From Apostichopus californicus (Eukaryota > Echinodermata > Holothuroidea > Aspidochirotida > Stichopodidae), in the NCBI GenBank assembly GCA_020650975.1, contig JAIPMN010020190.1:1-33454 (forward strand): a stretch of DNA of 33,454 nucleotides. Direction: 5' to 3'. Position numbers and translations under genes: made by a program. The notes beneath the pieces are model-generated. The model was not told the origin of the DNA. It searched no databases and saw nothing but the letters and a program-made list of their open reading frames with translations. Shown here in pieces: positions 1 through 12,300 of the stretch; the first letter of the stretch is position 1; the number at the start of each line of letters is the position of its first letter.

Positions 1-779
1 GCAGGAAACGGCACTTCCCGTGCCTTATGGCAGTAAGCAACACCCCTAAAATTGATAAAAATTTCCGGCAACTTTTTATTTTGGGAAATATTCTCGAAGG
101 AAGTGATCGACATTTATTCCTCAGTTTACCACTTCCTCGTCTCCCAGAAGCGCCCAAAATTTAAGAAATCGAAACACTTTTGTGCTGGCTGATCCATGAT
201 CGCCGCCCATGCCCGTGAGAAGTGGTGACTGGGTGAAGAAAGAGCTATGCCGTTTGAAAACATGGGCAGAAAAAGCGAAAGTAGCGAAACCTAAGGTAAA
301 AACGTGCGATAATGAAGTGATTATTTTCCAGGTTAATTGTGACTGTATTTGAAATGATTATTATTATTCATTTTTTCGAAACTACCTATCAGATCATGAG
401 GAAAATTAATCCTGGTGGACCTTTTAGCGAACTGATTGCAAGAAGTTCACATGGAGTCCCATAATCTCTGTTCACTACATTTATCTTAACTTTCCGAACT
501 TTGTTACAGGCTTAGAAAAATTTGCCATTTTTTCGTGGAAAATTGACTGACATTGGCAAATGTAACGGGTTGCACTTACTCTGGGACTACGTATATATAA
601 TATTGTTCAACGATGGTAGCGTTGATGGCACATTTGGTTCATTAGTTATCAACCAGTAATTATTTAACTCTTACGTTTGACTGAATATCAACAACCATTG
701 ACCAATTAAGCAGTCAACAGAAGCCCGATTTCTCGTAGGCCCTACAAGAAATTCAGTCGTGACACTGTTCGAAAACACT
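1..779. other. no gene recognised
   Basis: AT-rich non-coding sequence at the left edge. I see no exon, RNA gene or complete repeat. It may be the interior of the element whose end is at 780-873, but nothing in it resembles a transposase. Confidence 0.3.
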
Positions 780-873
780 TTTTTTTTTAAATTATGACAA
801 AATTTTATGACACCTTTGACAAAATTTGGGGGGGCCCGTGCCCCCCCGGGCCCCAATGGGCACGACGCCACTG
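780..873 (-). mobile_element. terminus of an hAT-like element (truncated by window or decayed)
   Basis: Read on the minus strand the segment begins CAGTGGCGTCGTGCCCATTG and runs into a G/C-block that can fold on itself (GGGGGGGC...GCCCCCCC), then AT-rich sequence. A CAGTGGCG terminus with such a G/C-rich subterminal block resembles many animal hAT elements. No partner end or target duplication is found in the window. Confidence 0.35.
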
Positions 874-1073
874 TTTACAAGACTTATGATGAATTAATAG
901 CATTTAATTTACACTGAGACCAAAAATATGAGTATATTTATAATGGGTATACTGATTAGGAACAGAACTTTCAAATAAACCTGAAATAATCAGCAGAAGT
1001 ATTACAGAGAAATAAATGATGCAATGAGACACAAGATCTTATAAAGTCACTCACTCACAAGACACAAACATTG

Positions 1074-1079
1074 TTTATT
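1074..1079 (-). promoter_or_regulatory. candidate poly(A) signal AATAAA
   Basis: AATAAA on the minus strand (TTTATT on plus), followed within 30 nt by the GT-rich run GTTTGTGTCTTGTGAGTGAG. It is a canonical signal with a downstream element, in the correct orientation for the gene ending at 3308. Confidence 0.45.
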
Positions 1080-3030
1080 GGAGGAAGGGGAAGGAGGGGG
1101 GAACTGAAGCCTTTAGCTTGGAAACCTAGGCATTAGGAGACCATGCAATGGGGTTTTACTTGCAACAAGGTTAAAATGATTCCACAGTAGCCCTAGTGGT
1201 AATTACTCCCATCCCCCTTCTCAATAACAGCCCTTTAATCCCAATTCCACAGAAAGACCAGTCATTCACCTGCTTCTGAAATTTCCCAACCAAACAAAGA
1301 AATAAACCAATGCAACATCACAAAATTCATTGCAAACAAGGTTTCTTAAAACTGACTAAATAAGGTCCAATACAATACAAACCAAACACTGGACTCATTA
1401 ACACCCCCACAAAAAAAGTTAAAGGTTCTGCCTTATGGTAGAGACACCAACGCACATAAATGTGGAATACTCCTCGTTTAGACTCCTTTCAGAGCAGTGG
1501 ATGGGGGAAGCTACTGAGTGATATATGAACAAACAGCAAAATGCAATGAGAATTATGTAGATACACTATTCATGGAATAACAGGATGTCATTCCAGAGAC
1601 CACTCACTGGTATAAATCACTTCAATGTACTGGAATAAATCACTTCAATGTAAGCTTGGCATCCAGATGAAGCTATAAAATACATCTTTGAAGACACTTG
1701 CTTGCAGTAAAAAGTCATATCTAAACTTTACAAATATCTAGCATGCAACAACAACATAAAACGATGCATAAAGATTAAGGGTTGTTACAAAATTCTTCCA
1801 ACAGATCCTCAAAAAAAGCCCAACAATGATCACATTCTTGCAACATTCCTTCCTGTAATAAAGTCCTCAAGATGACAGGTATCAAACACCGACACACAGG
1901 GACACTGGTAAGTTACAATTTTACAATCATAGCAAAATGTCAATTCTCGCTTAAAAATATATATAACCTCTTCAAAGTTTCTTTGAATATTTTACCCTTT
2001 TAACCAAAGAAAAGTAACAAAGGATAAACAAAACCCATGATATTAGGCTGGACAAATAGGTGAAACATCTAAACGATCTTTACAATCTTAAGATTTGCTC
2101 TTCCTTTGACATATCCGAGTCAGGGCTTGTGATAAACAGCATACGCTTCACAGCACACAATTAACATTTCATAAACAATTCAACAAAATCCAGACGAGGA
2201 AAAAAAAAAAAAACCTTAAATGTCTGCAAAATTCTGTCATGAAGCTGGTTTGGTCTGTTGTATAAACATTTGCTTAAAGATACGTTTTCCACGGAAACAG
2301 CCATTTAGTCTGACATTGCCACTATAATCGTGTAGTGTGTATCTTACAGACTAGTAAACTTCCAATAGAAACAAATACAGGGGAATCAAAAGTACCCCAT
2401 TAACAAAAGTAATAATAATTACAAATATGAAACCAATGCCATAAAAAGTTTGCTTTTTAAGTACTATCATCAAAAGATGTAAAGATGGAAAAGACAACAG
2501 TGAAATACTACGGAGAAGGATTTTCTTTCCCAATTCGACTCATGTCATTCAACATAACAATCCTGGATGAAATTCAAATGAAAAATGTCAAATGAAAATG
2601 TCAAATGAAATTCACTTCAACAGAGCTGAGATTAGTTTCTGTGGTTCAGTTCCACTGAAAGTTGACACAATCAGTTTCATGACACAACTGTGAACTTACA
2701 CGTATCTTTATCATATCTGAATGGATTTGAGGGTAAAGGGAAAGGGGGATAATCTCTTTCATCCAGTTTGTTATTTCCCATGATACAAGATGAAGATGTT
2801 CATGGAAATCAAGAGACAGAGTCTTGGTTCAACAGAAGCACAAGTGTCTGCTACAACAGTAAACAAACAATTGAAAATGCAGAGAGTTCTCAAACCCAAA
2901 CTTCTCGGCAGAGAATGAAAGCTTCATCCTGCTTCTTCGAAACGACAATATAAAAACCTAGTCTTTATCTTCTGTAATTTGCAACAGTTTGCAGACTACA
3001 CAAAAAGCTTATACCATTTTAAGGCCAAAA

Positions 3031-3085
3031 GGACCAGAAAGGTCCCTGCAGGACCAGAGTTGTCCCTACAGGACCACAGTAGTCC
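3031..3085. repeat. three 20-bp tandem units, each a small GGAC...GTCC hairpin
   Basis: Units start at 3031, 3051 and 3071 (ggaccagaaaggtcc, ggaccagagttgtcc, ggaccacagtagtcc). The 4-5 bp arms are conserved and the loop centre varies. They lie in the probable 3' UTR and would form the same hairpins in RNA. Confidence 0.6.
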
Positions 3086-3307
3086 CCAACAGAACGTCAG
3101 CGACTGAATACTGGTCTATTCAGAGAGAGTACAATCTTCCAGTGATCTCTCATGTCTGATTGTGAAGTACAAGTACATCCTACAGCTGACGAAGAAGTAC
3201 AATCTGGAACAAACAACTCTTCTAAAACGAAACAGAAGACCGACTGGTTCACTATATTTACAAATTAAAAAGGTAGAAAAAAAAATTACTGCTGAACGAG
3301 ACCATCG

Positions 3308-3369
3308 CTAGTAACGATCCAAAGACACGTCCAGATTGCGTCCCTTGATGGATCGTCCATTCATCATAC
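3308..3369 (-). CDS. HNRNPM: exon 14 (end of RRM3 and stop codon)
   Basis: Acceptor TTTCTGCAG|GTATG. Encodes S-MMNGRSIKGRNLDVSLDRY and TAG at 3310-3308. Vertebrate hnRNP M also ends within two or three residues of beta4 (REIDVRIDRNA), so the C-terminus is complete. Confidence 0.93.
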
Positions 3370-6300
3370 CTGCAGAAATTTTTGTTAAGGGAAAATTTGC
3401 AAATCATACTGAAGTATAGTTCTCTATGGGATAACTGTGGGTAAACATTGAAGCTTGGCACGATGGAGGCAATTTAAATACAGACTACCTGTCAGTCCAG
3501 GTTGCACTACCAAATTCTTCACAAACTTTGAGAAAAAAACGTTTTCAGCATAATTGTCCAGATGGATAATTCATATTACCAAGACAAACATAACCAGAAA
3601 GCCAGTTGGCTTAGTGATTCATTGCCACATTGTTGTATGGGAATATTACAACAGTAACACTACAAACAAGATTCTTATATGTTGACCATTAGTTACTTAA
3701 GTTATCAGCAAGGTTCTCGCACAAATGGAGAACATACCTATCTAGTAAGAGGTTCATGATCCAAGATTTTATATTTGCCGTTATAATGTCTACAGGGTGT
3801 TTCAGATCTACATTAACCAAGAATGAACTTCAATAAAAGGTACAGCTTTTGAGTTATCGGGTGCATGTTTACAAAAAATTTAAGATTTTGACCTCAAATG
3901 ACCTTTGACAATCACAGAAAAGATGAGGGTTGTACTCAATGAGGTGGACCATACATACCATGTATGATAAGAGTTTTACCATATTCACAAGGTTGTCAGA
4001 TTTGACCTGTTGACCTCTACCCACCTTTGACATCTGCCACTTTCAATAGCACCCTAGTACTCACCAAGCTGGATCTACATACCTGGTTTACAAGTTGCTG
4101 CACATTCATATTTTATGTTTGTGACTAGCTTCTTATAAAACAAAAGTAACACCATCTGAGACACTTTTGCAGACCCCTGATTTGTTTCCAAACGGAAGTC
4201 AAAACCAGTCGAGATCTGAGATTGAGCAATTTATAGTCTAAAGGATACTGATGGCCCTATAGGCCTCTTCTGCTCTTTCGAACCGCACCGTGCCGTATCC
4301 CTTGGACCGGTTCTGGTCGTCCATCTTGACATCGGCATACATCACATGGCCTGACAAAAGCAACCAGAAAGACAAAGAGGCTTAGCTATTTCTTGCCGCA
4401 TTTCATTTGAGGAGCAGATTGAATGTCACAATGCAATATCATATTTCAAGTGTTAGGCACTGCCGACCTCCAGCGATCATCAAGATCCTTGCACAAAGTG
4501 AACCCTAAACAATAACTTCGTCCACACCACTTATGAATGTTATCATGTATATAAAGGGTCTTAAATTTGTACTTTGATTTCTGTTGACCTGAAATAACCT
4601 CTGACCTCCACAGCAAAAAAGCAAGGTTTCTTTGTTATAAGGTGGACCTTTGACCTCCATTAACATTTTTCATGTTGTATTCACTAAAAGGGATCTGCAA
4701 AATATGAATTTCCAAATTGTTCAGCCTCGTTTTCCATAATTCCTTGATAGACAAGCCAGGATAAAAGACTGCACTGTCGTTGGCTTCTAGGACCAAATCG
4801 TATTCAAAATTAATGAAGCTGGATTGACAGCAATTTGAAAATAAACTGGCCTTTTCCTTGAAAACGTAGGCTTCAATGATCTGTGCATGTGAGGTAAGTG
4901 TGGTACAACAGTACCGAGTTTTTCTCTGTAACATTTTATATTGCAGGGTTTACTACGCTACTGATACATCTAGACATGATCAAATATGTACATCTTTAAT
5001 AAATCAAATTCTTATTGACTCATCCACCTCTACACTAAACTATAAGCAGGTTGGACACATGAGCTCACCAATGTCTTTAAAAGCATCCTTCAATTGATGC
5101 CAGTCCACTGAAAATGGCAGCTGAAAAGAAAATGGAGAAAATATATTTGTTTTGCCTCCAGTTTTGCTACATAATTTATCACACAGTGCAATTGTTATCT
5201 TTAACCACACTGGAAGGCAACTTTACAATCTTTGTGTTGATAAATCATCCCCATAACACTGAAACATCAGCTATCGCCAAGATGCCATTAAATCCAAATG
5301 ATTCTTTAAGACTTTAAGCATAATTCATCACACAGGGCAATTGTTATCTTAAACCAGACTGGAAGGCCACTTTGCAATCTGTGTGTTGATAAGTCATCCT
5401 CGTAACACTGAAACATCAGCTACCGCCAAGATGCCATTACAGTTTCCTGAGAAACTAAAACAGGACATGAGGAGTGTGCTTGAAAAACATTAAAAAATAT
5501 ATTGTTTACAAATCAAGGCAGAAATTGGACTCACATTTCTAACAAAGATTTGGCAACCTCCTTCTTTTGGCGTGCCCGCCAAGTTTCCCCCTCCACTGCT
5601 GCGATCGCGATGATCCCTGTCGTGACCGCTACTGTGCCCTCCGTGTCCACCTCTGTCCCCACGATCTCTACCCATGCCGTGACGGTCCATATCCCTATCC
5701 CTGTAGCCCATCTCCTGCGGGTAGTTATCCCGGTGACCGTAACTGCTGGATCCCCTGGACTGGCCGATATCACGAGGAAGGTCATCACGTAAATTGCTAA
5801 ATCGCGGCGAGAGCTCACTCTGGAGTCTGTCTAACCCTACACCTCCCCCGAGGGAACGGCCCATGTCACTGGAACCTAAGCCGCCTGCACATCATTCAAA
5901 AGATAAGACAAAATCAACACTTTCTAAGACTTTCAATTCTATTAGTACATTCTCAAATGATTACAATACAACATGACCCATAAAATGAAACCTTTATCTG
6001 GAATGATATCTATTTTCAAAATGTCTTGATAATCGAAGACTGGAATGATGTCACTTTACTTTTACTCGATCCAGATTCTGCATGGCCTCTTTATTCAAGT
6101 CAAAAGCAGGCTTTCTCACTCAAATTGTTGCTCACAAAGTACATTTTTGTGATGGGTTTGGCATAATCTGGTGGTTCGCTGATTATTGCTGAAAGGCACG
6201 ATAAGGCCCCCGAAGATATAATTGTAACTGTTAACTCACAACCAGAAGAAAACTGCTCCAGGAACTGAACAATTTGACAAACAGTGAATTTGGTTTGCGA

Positions 6301-9300
6301 GTGAAACGATATAATATTACAATAGTTGAAGGGACACAACTTTTATTAATAAACTCAAACATTCTCTAATTAGGATCAGCTCAATGGATTTCTCAGTTAC
6401 ACCACATGGTATCCAATTATGTGATGTGGAATTATTACATGGCTAAGTAACATTCATTTGAAGTAAAACTATCCATACCAAAATACAACTATCAACTTCA
6501 CCAGATTTGCAACAAGCACTTTTAAAATTTGCAACAAGAGGCTTGGATTAGGGAATCATTTATCTGGCATGGTGCACACAGCAAATCGCTATGCAAATTT
6601 AAAAAACTTCTATCCGATTGCAAAGATGTGAAGGAACAGTTTTGTACAAACTACTGATCCATAGCATTTATTATGAACAGTACTGATCCTTAGCATTTGC
6701 TATCATTTTTAAGTTCTATCAAAGTCCATAAATCTCCAAATCACTAGAATTAAAAAACATGAACATTGTTTCCTGTTTTTACAGACAAATCCGTTGTCGT
6801 GATGATATACGTCCTGTTGTAGAGAACACTTGTGAAGGGTTGATGACATGGCAGTACTAAGGCTGGTTGATGACAACAAGTGGGTATCACAAATTGAACC
6901 AATATCACTTAATACCCATATCAACATAATTCTTTACCCAGTTTTAAAGATTAATTTACTCAATTGTGAGCTCTATTGTTCAATAACCACACATACACAT
7001 ACACACAAATAGACAAAAGAAGATGTTGCTTACCCAGATTTCCGAGGTTGCTGCTGGATCCAAGTCCACCTGATAAGTTACCTAAGTTACCCATGTTTGG
7101 GTTCAGACTACCCAGCCCTCCACCTAACCCTAATCCACCTAGACCCAACCCAGCACCACTGCTGCCCAATCCAAGGGACGATGAACCTGGTCCTCCTAAC
7201 CCACCACTGCTCAACCCCCCACCTAGCCCTCCTCCTAACCCTCCAGAGCCGAGTCCCCCACCTAGACCACTCCCCAACCCACCGCCAAGTCCTTGAAATC
7301 CACCCAGACCACCCCCTAGGCCTCCAGCTCCACCACCAATACCCCCTCCACCTAGACTTCCACCTCCACCCATCCCAATATTTCCTCCCATTCTTCCACC
7401 ACCCATGTTGCCAGGTCCTGTATGAATTCCTTGGGCTATCTGCTCCAGGCTTGGTCCCATACTCTCTAACCCACCTGCAGGAATGGAATAGGCAAAAAAT
7501 TGAGTTTACGCACGGATGTGACAACACCAATAAGAAATCGTTTCCCCTATCTACTGTATGGAGTAGTCGAAACTGATTCACAGGTGAGTGTAATAACAAA
7601 CATCTTGCTTTATAGGTTGCAACAGGCACAACACAGTCTCCCAACTACCCACAGAATGGTATAACCAAACCACTGATGAGAATCTCATAAAACATGTAAA
7701 TAAAATTAAGCAAACACCAAATGTTTAGAAGAATGCTTTGTTTAAAAGAGTCAAGATTGCAAACAAAAATCAGGTGGATAAAAGAAATAGAATTATTGAC
7801 CGATATTTTTTTGATAGTAAATAGTAACGACTCACGTGGAATTGGAACGGGCTTTGGTTTAGGTGGTTCCCTCTCTCTTTGGTTGAGGTTCTTCTCACGA
7901 TTCTAGTTTGTAGAGAATTTCAAACAATATATGGTAACAATCATAGCCTGCACACTTTGCGAGCAAAATTCAGTTTCTTGGGACATAGCTACCATAAAAA
8001 GCTTAATGGCTGATGACAAAACTTGTTGACATATGACACCAAATTGGAGTTTCACTGACCCAAAGTTGGTGTTCTATTCACCAAACCTACACATCTCTCC
8101 TATACCGTACATATTGGTGTTCTATTCACCAAACCTACACATCTCTCCTACAGCGTACATATTGGTGTTCTATTCATCAAACCTATACATCTCTCCTACA
8201 GCGTACATATTGGTGTTCTATTCACCAAACCTACACATCTCTCCTACAGTGTATATATTGGTGTTCTATTCACCAATCCTACACATCTCTCCTACAGTGT
8301 ACATATTGGTGTTCTATTCACCAAACCTACACATCTCTCCTACAGCGTACATATTGGTGTTCTATTCACCAAACCTACACATCTCTCCTACAGCGTACAT
8401 ATTGGTGTTCTATTCACCAATCCTACACATCTCTCCTACAGTGTACATATTGGTGTTCTATTCACCAAACCTATACATCTCTCCTACAGTGTACATATTG
8501 GTGTTTTATTCACCAAACCTACACAACTTTCCTACAGTGTACATATTGGTGTTCTATTCACCAAACCTACACATCTTTCCTACAGTGTACATATTGCTGT
8601 TCTATTCACCAAACCTACACATCTCTCCTACAGTGTACATATTGGTGTTCTATTTACCAAACCTACACATCTCTCCTACAGTGAACACATTGGTGTTCTA
8701 TTTACCAACCTTACACATCTCTCCAACAGTTAACATATTGGTGTTCTATACACCAAACCTACACATCTCTCCTACAGCGTACATATATGTGTTTTATTCA
8801 CCAAACCTACACATCTCTCCTACAGTGTACATATTGCTGTTCTATTCACTAAACCTACACATCTCTCCTACAGTGTACATATTGGTGTTCAATTCACCAA
8901 ACCTACACATCTTTCCTACAGTGTACATATTGGTGTTCTATTCACCAAACCTACACATCTCTCCTACAGTGTACATATTGCTGTTCTATTCACTAAACCT
9001 ACACATCTCTCCTACAGTGTACATATTGGTGTTCTAGTCACCAAACCTACACATCTCTCCTACAGCGTACATATTGGTGTTCAATTCACCAAACCTACAC
9101 ATCTTTCCTACAGTGTACATATTGGTGTTTTATTCACCAAACCTACACATTCTCTCCTACAGTGTACATATGGTTATTTCTTTGTTATTTTGTAACCTTT
9201 TCTGGCCAAAAAGCCCAGAAAAAATCCCTCCACCGTAATAATACCTTACCATTCTCACTAACAGTTCTCTGTTGTGTAACATTCTTCCATTCAGCATACC

Positions 9301-12300
9301 TGATAGATACGTTAAGGAACTTTTCAAAATCTATCGTTTTTTATTCTTCACAATCTTTCCTACAACTGTTTGTGTATTTTAAAACAAAAGTCCATGGTAT
9401 TTACATCAACCCTAAACTAATAGAGGTCAGTACATGAATTGTTTGGCTACAGTCTTTTGCCACTGGCAGGGTTAGGGGTTAGGGTTAGGGTTAGGGTTAG
9501 GGTTAGGGTTAATAAATAGCTAAAACTAAAAAATTATACTATTTCTCCAATGAAAGCTAGATTTTGAGTTGAAAACTATCATTGATGATATACAAGTTTG
9601 ACTCATATTTTCAAATATATATTTGACATCAGCTTTTCAAAACTTCATATTAAGTATTCCAATATACTTTCGACATTATCTTTTAACCATAATTTTTTCC
9701 ACTGTCTGTTTACTTTATAACACTTCCATTGTATGGATATAGCTTTCAATGTCTTCCTAGTCCCCCTCTGTCTGTGAACGACATAACTATACAATGTCCT
9801 GTAAACCTGTAAACCTGTAAAATATACTTCAAATATTCGCTGTGTCTCTGAAACGATTTCTACTTCATGAAGGATACAGATGGCATTCACGGCGTCCACC
9901 ACCGATTCAAATTTGACGACTGCCAGACCCTTGCTGCGTTCGTCTTTGTCCTTGAACACCTCGACCCGTTCTACGTTACCGGCGACCCTGAACACGTCCT
10001 TGATGTCTCTCCAATCCATCTTGTAGAAGAGCTGAGAGAACGAGTAAACATGAGAGAATGTTAGGACAGAGTGCTAACTTGTACCTTTTAGGGCTAACTT
10101 GTACCTTTTAGTCAGCCTAATGGGTTTAGCTCCTGTTACTCTTTTTGTTCTTTTCAATTCCGTCCTATTTGTCTATTTGTCTTTGTAGTTTTTTTTTTTT
10201 GTATTTTGAACAATCTGAGTGCGAATAAAACAAACAAACAAACAAATAAGAAGTGTAAGACTAGGATCAAACCCGCACCTACTTTCAACTGATGGTTCTA
10301 GTACTTACGGAAGAAAAAAGACTCTCTTTACAGCATTTACTGGCACTCCCTGTTTAATAGTTTATTTTACGTCCCTTTTCTTTGCTTTTCTTTTTCATCT
10401 TCTTTCTAATTTCTGTTACTTTTCTATTAGCCAACACCAACAAAATAGATCCTGCACGACACAAAGCTCAGAATTTGTTGTAATTGTTAACAGGTAACTG
10501 TTGCACTGTGCCAAACTAAATGGATGATGAAAACATCCAACACAGCTATCTCAGTATCACATCTCAAAACCCCTAACTTGAGATATAACTCGTTTCTTTT
10601 TTTTGGTCCACCTGAATGCTCAGCTGGTGGGAAACTCTTCTATTCTACTTTCCTTATAATTTAAAACATTGCAAGAAACTAGACTTGCTGATGAAACTCA
10701 AGACTCACATTAGCAGAATTTGTTGTAAATGTTAACAGGTAACTGTGTGCTCAGCTGATGGGAAACTCTTCTACTCTACTCTCCTTATAATTTAAAACAT
10801 TGCTAGAAACTAGACTTGCTGATGAAAATCAAGACTCACATTAGCAACAAAAACAGTATCTGACAGACAATCTGGGTCAAGGCTCAAACTTTGGAGCAGT
10901 TGAGGAGTCAGCAGTGCATGAGCTCTCATATCTTGCTCTTTTCTACGACGAAATTTGCTGCTGTGGTGACCGTCAAAATCCTGTGAAAAGAACAGACACA
11001 CATCATAGGAAAACGCATAGAATGACTAGTAATTAAATCAACGACACAAAACTGAGTGTCCAGATTTTTAAAATCTATGGCAGTTGTTTGTTGAGTTTGT
11101 GGCTCAAAATGTCTCATAATATTCTCCTTGTATTCCATATGTGTTCATGTTGTTATATTGTACGAAAAGACAAGCAGATACGGTGTTAAGAGATGAATGG
11201 TCTCAACTTCAAAGTCAGCTCCAGTGCCATGAGTTTCCATTGAAAGGATAATTATTAAAGTATGACTACTTAACAAAAGGAGACCTCTTATCTTTATTTC
11301 TACTAAACCCCACCTCCCCCCCCCCCCTACCCCTATTTGTTGACAGTCCACACATGTAGGATTCCATTTATGTATGACAGACTCTCACACCTTGCTGCAT
11401 TGTAACAGTTACTCACTGTTGGTAAGAATTAAACAGATCTCTAGGATACCTTCATTCAGGATATAACACAAATTGAGTTCAGATGTGGTCTGCACTCTGC
11501 ATATCCCAAGATGTGATTTTGACCTATTATTGGTTGCATTATCAGTCAACTTTTTTACCAGCATTCTTGCCCTTTTCACGTCTTCATGGCCCAGATCTTT
11601 TCTGCTACAGATCTATTCATGTTTGTGCAACCTTTGAATATTTAATCTTTGAAGGTTTAAGTGACTTCTTACCCAAAGAAGCTTTACAATGAAATCCTGA
11701 ATGATGTTCCTTTCAATGGCACAAATTGAAATAAAGAAAATCACATTTAGAAATGACAGTTTGTGAAACTTACTGGTTTGACAACAAGTTTCCTCCCTCG
11801 AATGTCATATTTGTCCATGGATTCCACACTTTTCGTGGCGGAGTCTTTCTCTTTGAACTCTACAAACCTGCAAACAGAAATGAATATAGACACTAATGTA
11901 ATACTCAGGCCATCGGTTGTTCCATAAGGCACACTTCCTAACAACTACAATTAGATTTTAATAACTGCTTTGGGCAGGTGACTATTTCTCTGACCAACAC
12001 GGCATCTGTGACTGATATTCAAGAATGAAAAGTATCAGTCCAAGCTGTAGAACTCAAATATATGATGAGGTCAACACATCGGAACCTAATACTCATTACA
12101 ATTATCAACAAACGCTTAAACACTGTAAATACTGTACAGGCTTTAACAGATACAGTATACTGAAGTGCATATCCACACTTTTAGTCAAACACGTCCATAT
12201 GAGAAGAATTGGACTTTGCCAATTTTTATATTCCTGAAATAAATATTACTATAGTCATGACAATAAGACATGCTAGGGATAGAGAATTATGTAGTTACTA

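Larger units (their letters stand above)
1060..3307 (-). other. probable 3' UTR of the hnRNP M-like gene
   Basis: About 2.2 kb after the stop with no credible coding exon on either strand. The first plausible strong AATAAA on the minus strand is at 1079-1074, followed by a GT-rich stretch (about 1070-1040) as expected downstream of a cleavage site. The extent is inferred; nearer sites such as ATTAAA at 1238-1233 could also be used. Confidence 0.4.

Noticed and set aside
671..871. 66-codon minus-strand frame with GPGGARAPP
   Set aside because: It is the translated G/C block of an hAT-like terminus, a common non-coding repeat.
7097..7644. Long proline/histidine-rich or tryptophan-rich frames overlapping exon 10
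   Set aside because: They are shadows of the glycine-rich codons of exon 10 in other frames; the minus-strand Gly/Leu frame fits splice sites and family.
8033..9037. 334-codon open frame on the plus strand
   Set aside because: It is created by a 48-bp minisatellite without a stop in that frame, inside an intron and antisense to the host gene; there is no start context, splice site or domain.
9861..9863. Alternative donor GAA|GTAGAA for exon 7
   Set aside because: It would leave phase 0 and could not join exon 8, which enters in phase 1.
9645..9877. Continuation of the RRM2 exon past 9878 (HEVEIVSETQ...)
   Set aside because: Using GTATCC and the 50-nt exon at 9299-9250 gives the conserved MLNGR...LLVRM strand and correct phase; the read-through does not resemble an RRM.
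10245..10310. tRNA gene or SINE on the minus strand (box B-like GGGTTTGATCC, TTTG tail)
   Set aside because: No box A and no closing acceptor stem; the B-box match alone is too weak.
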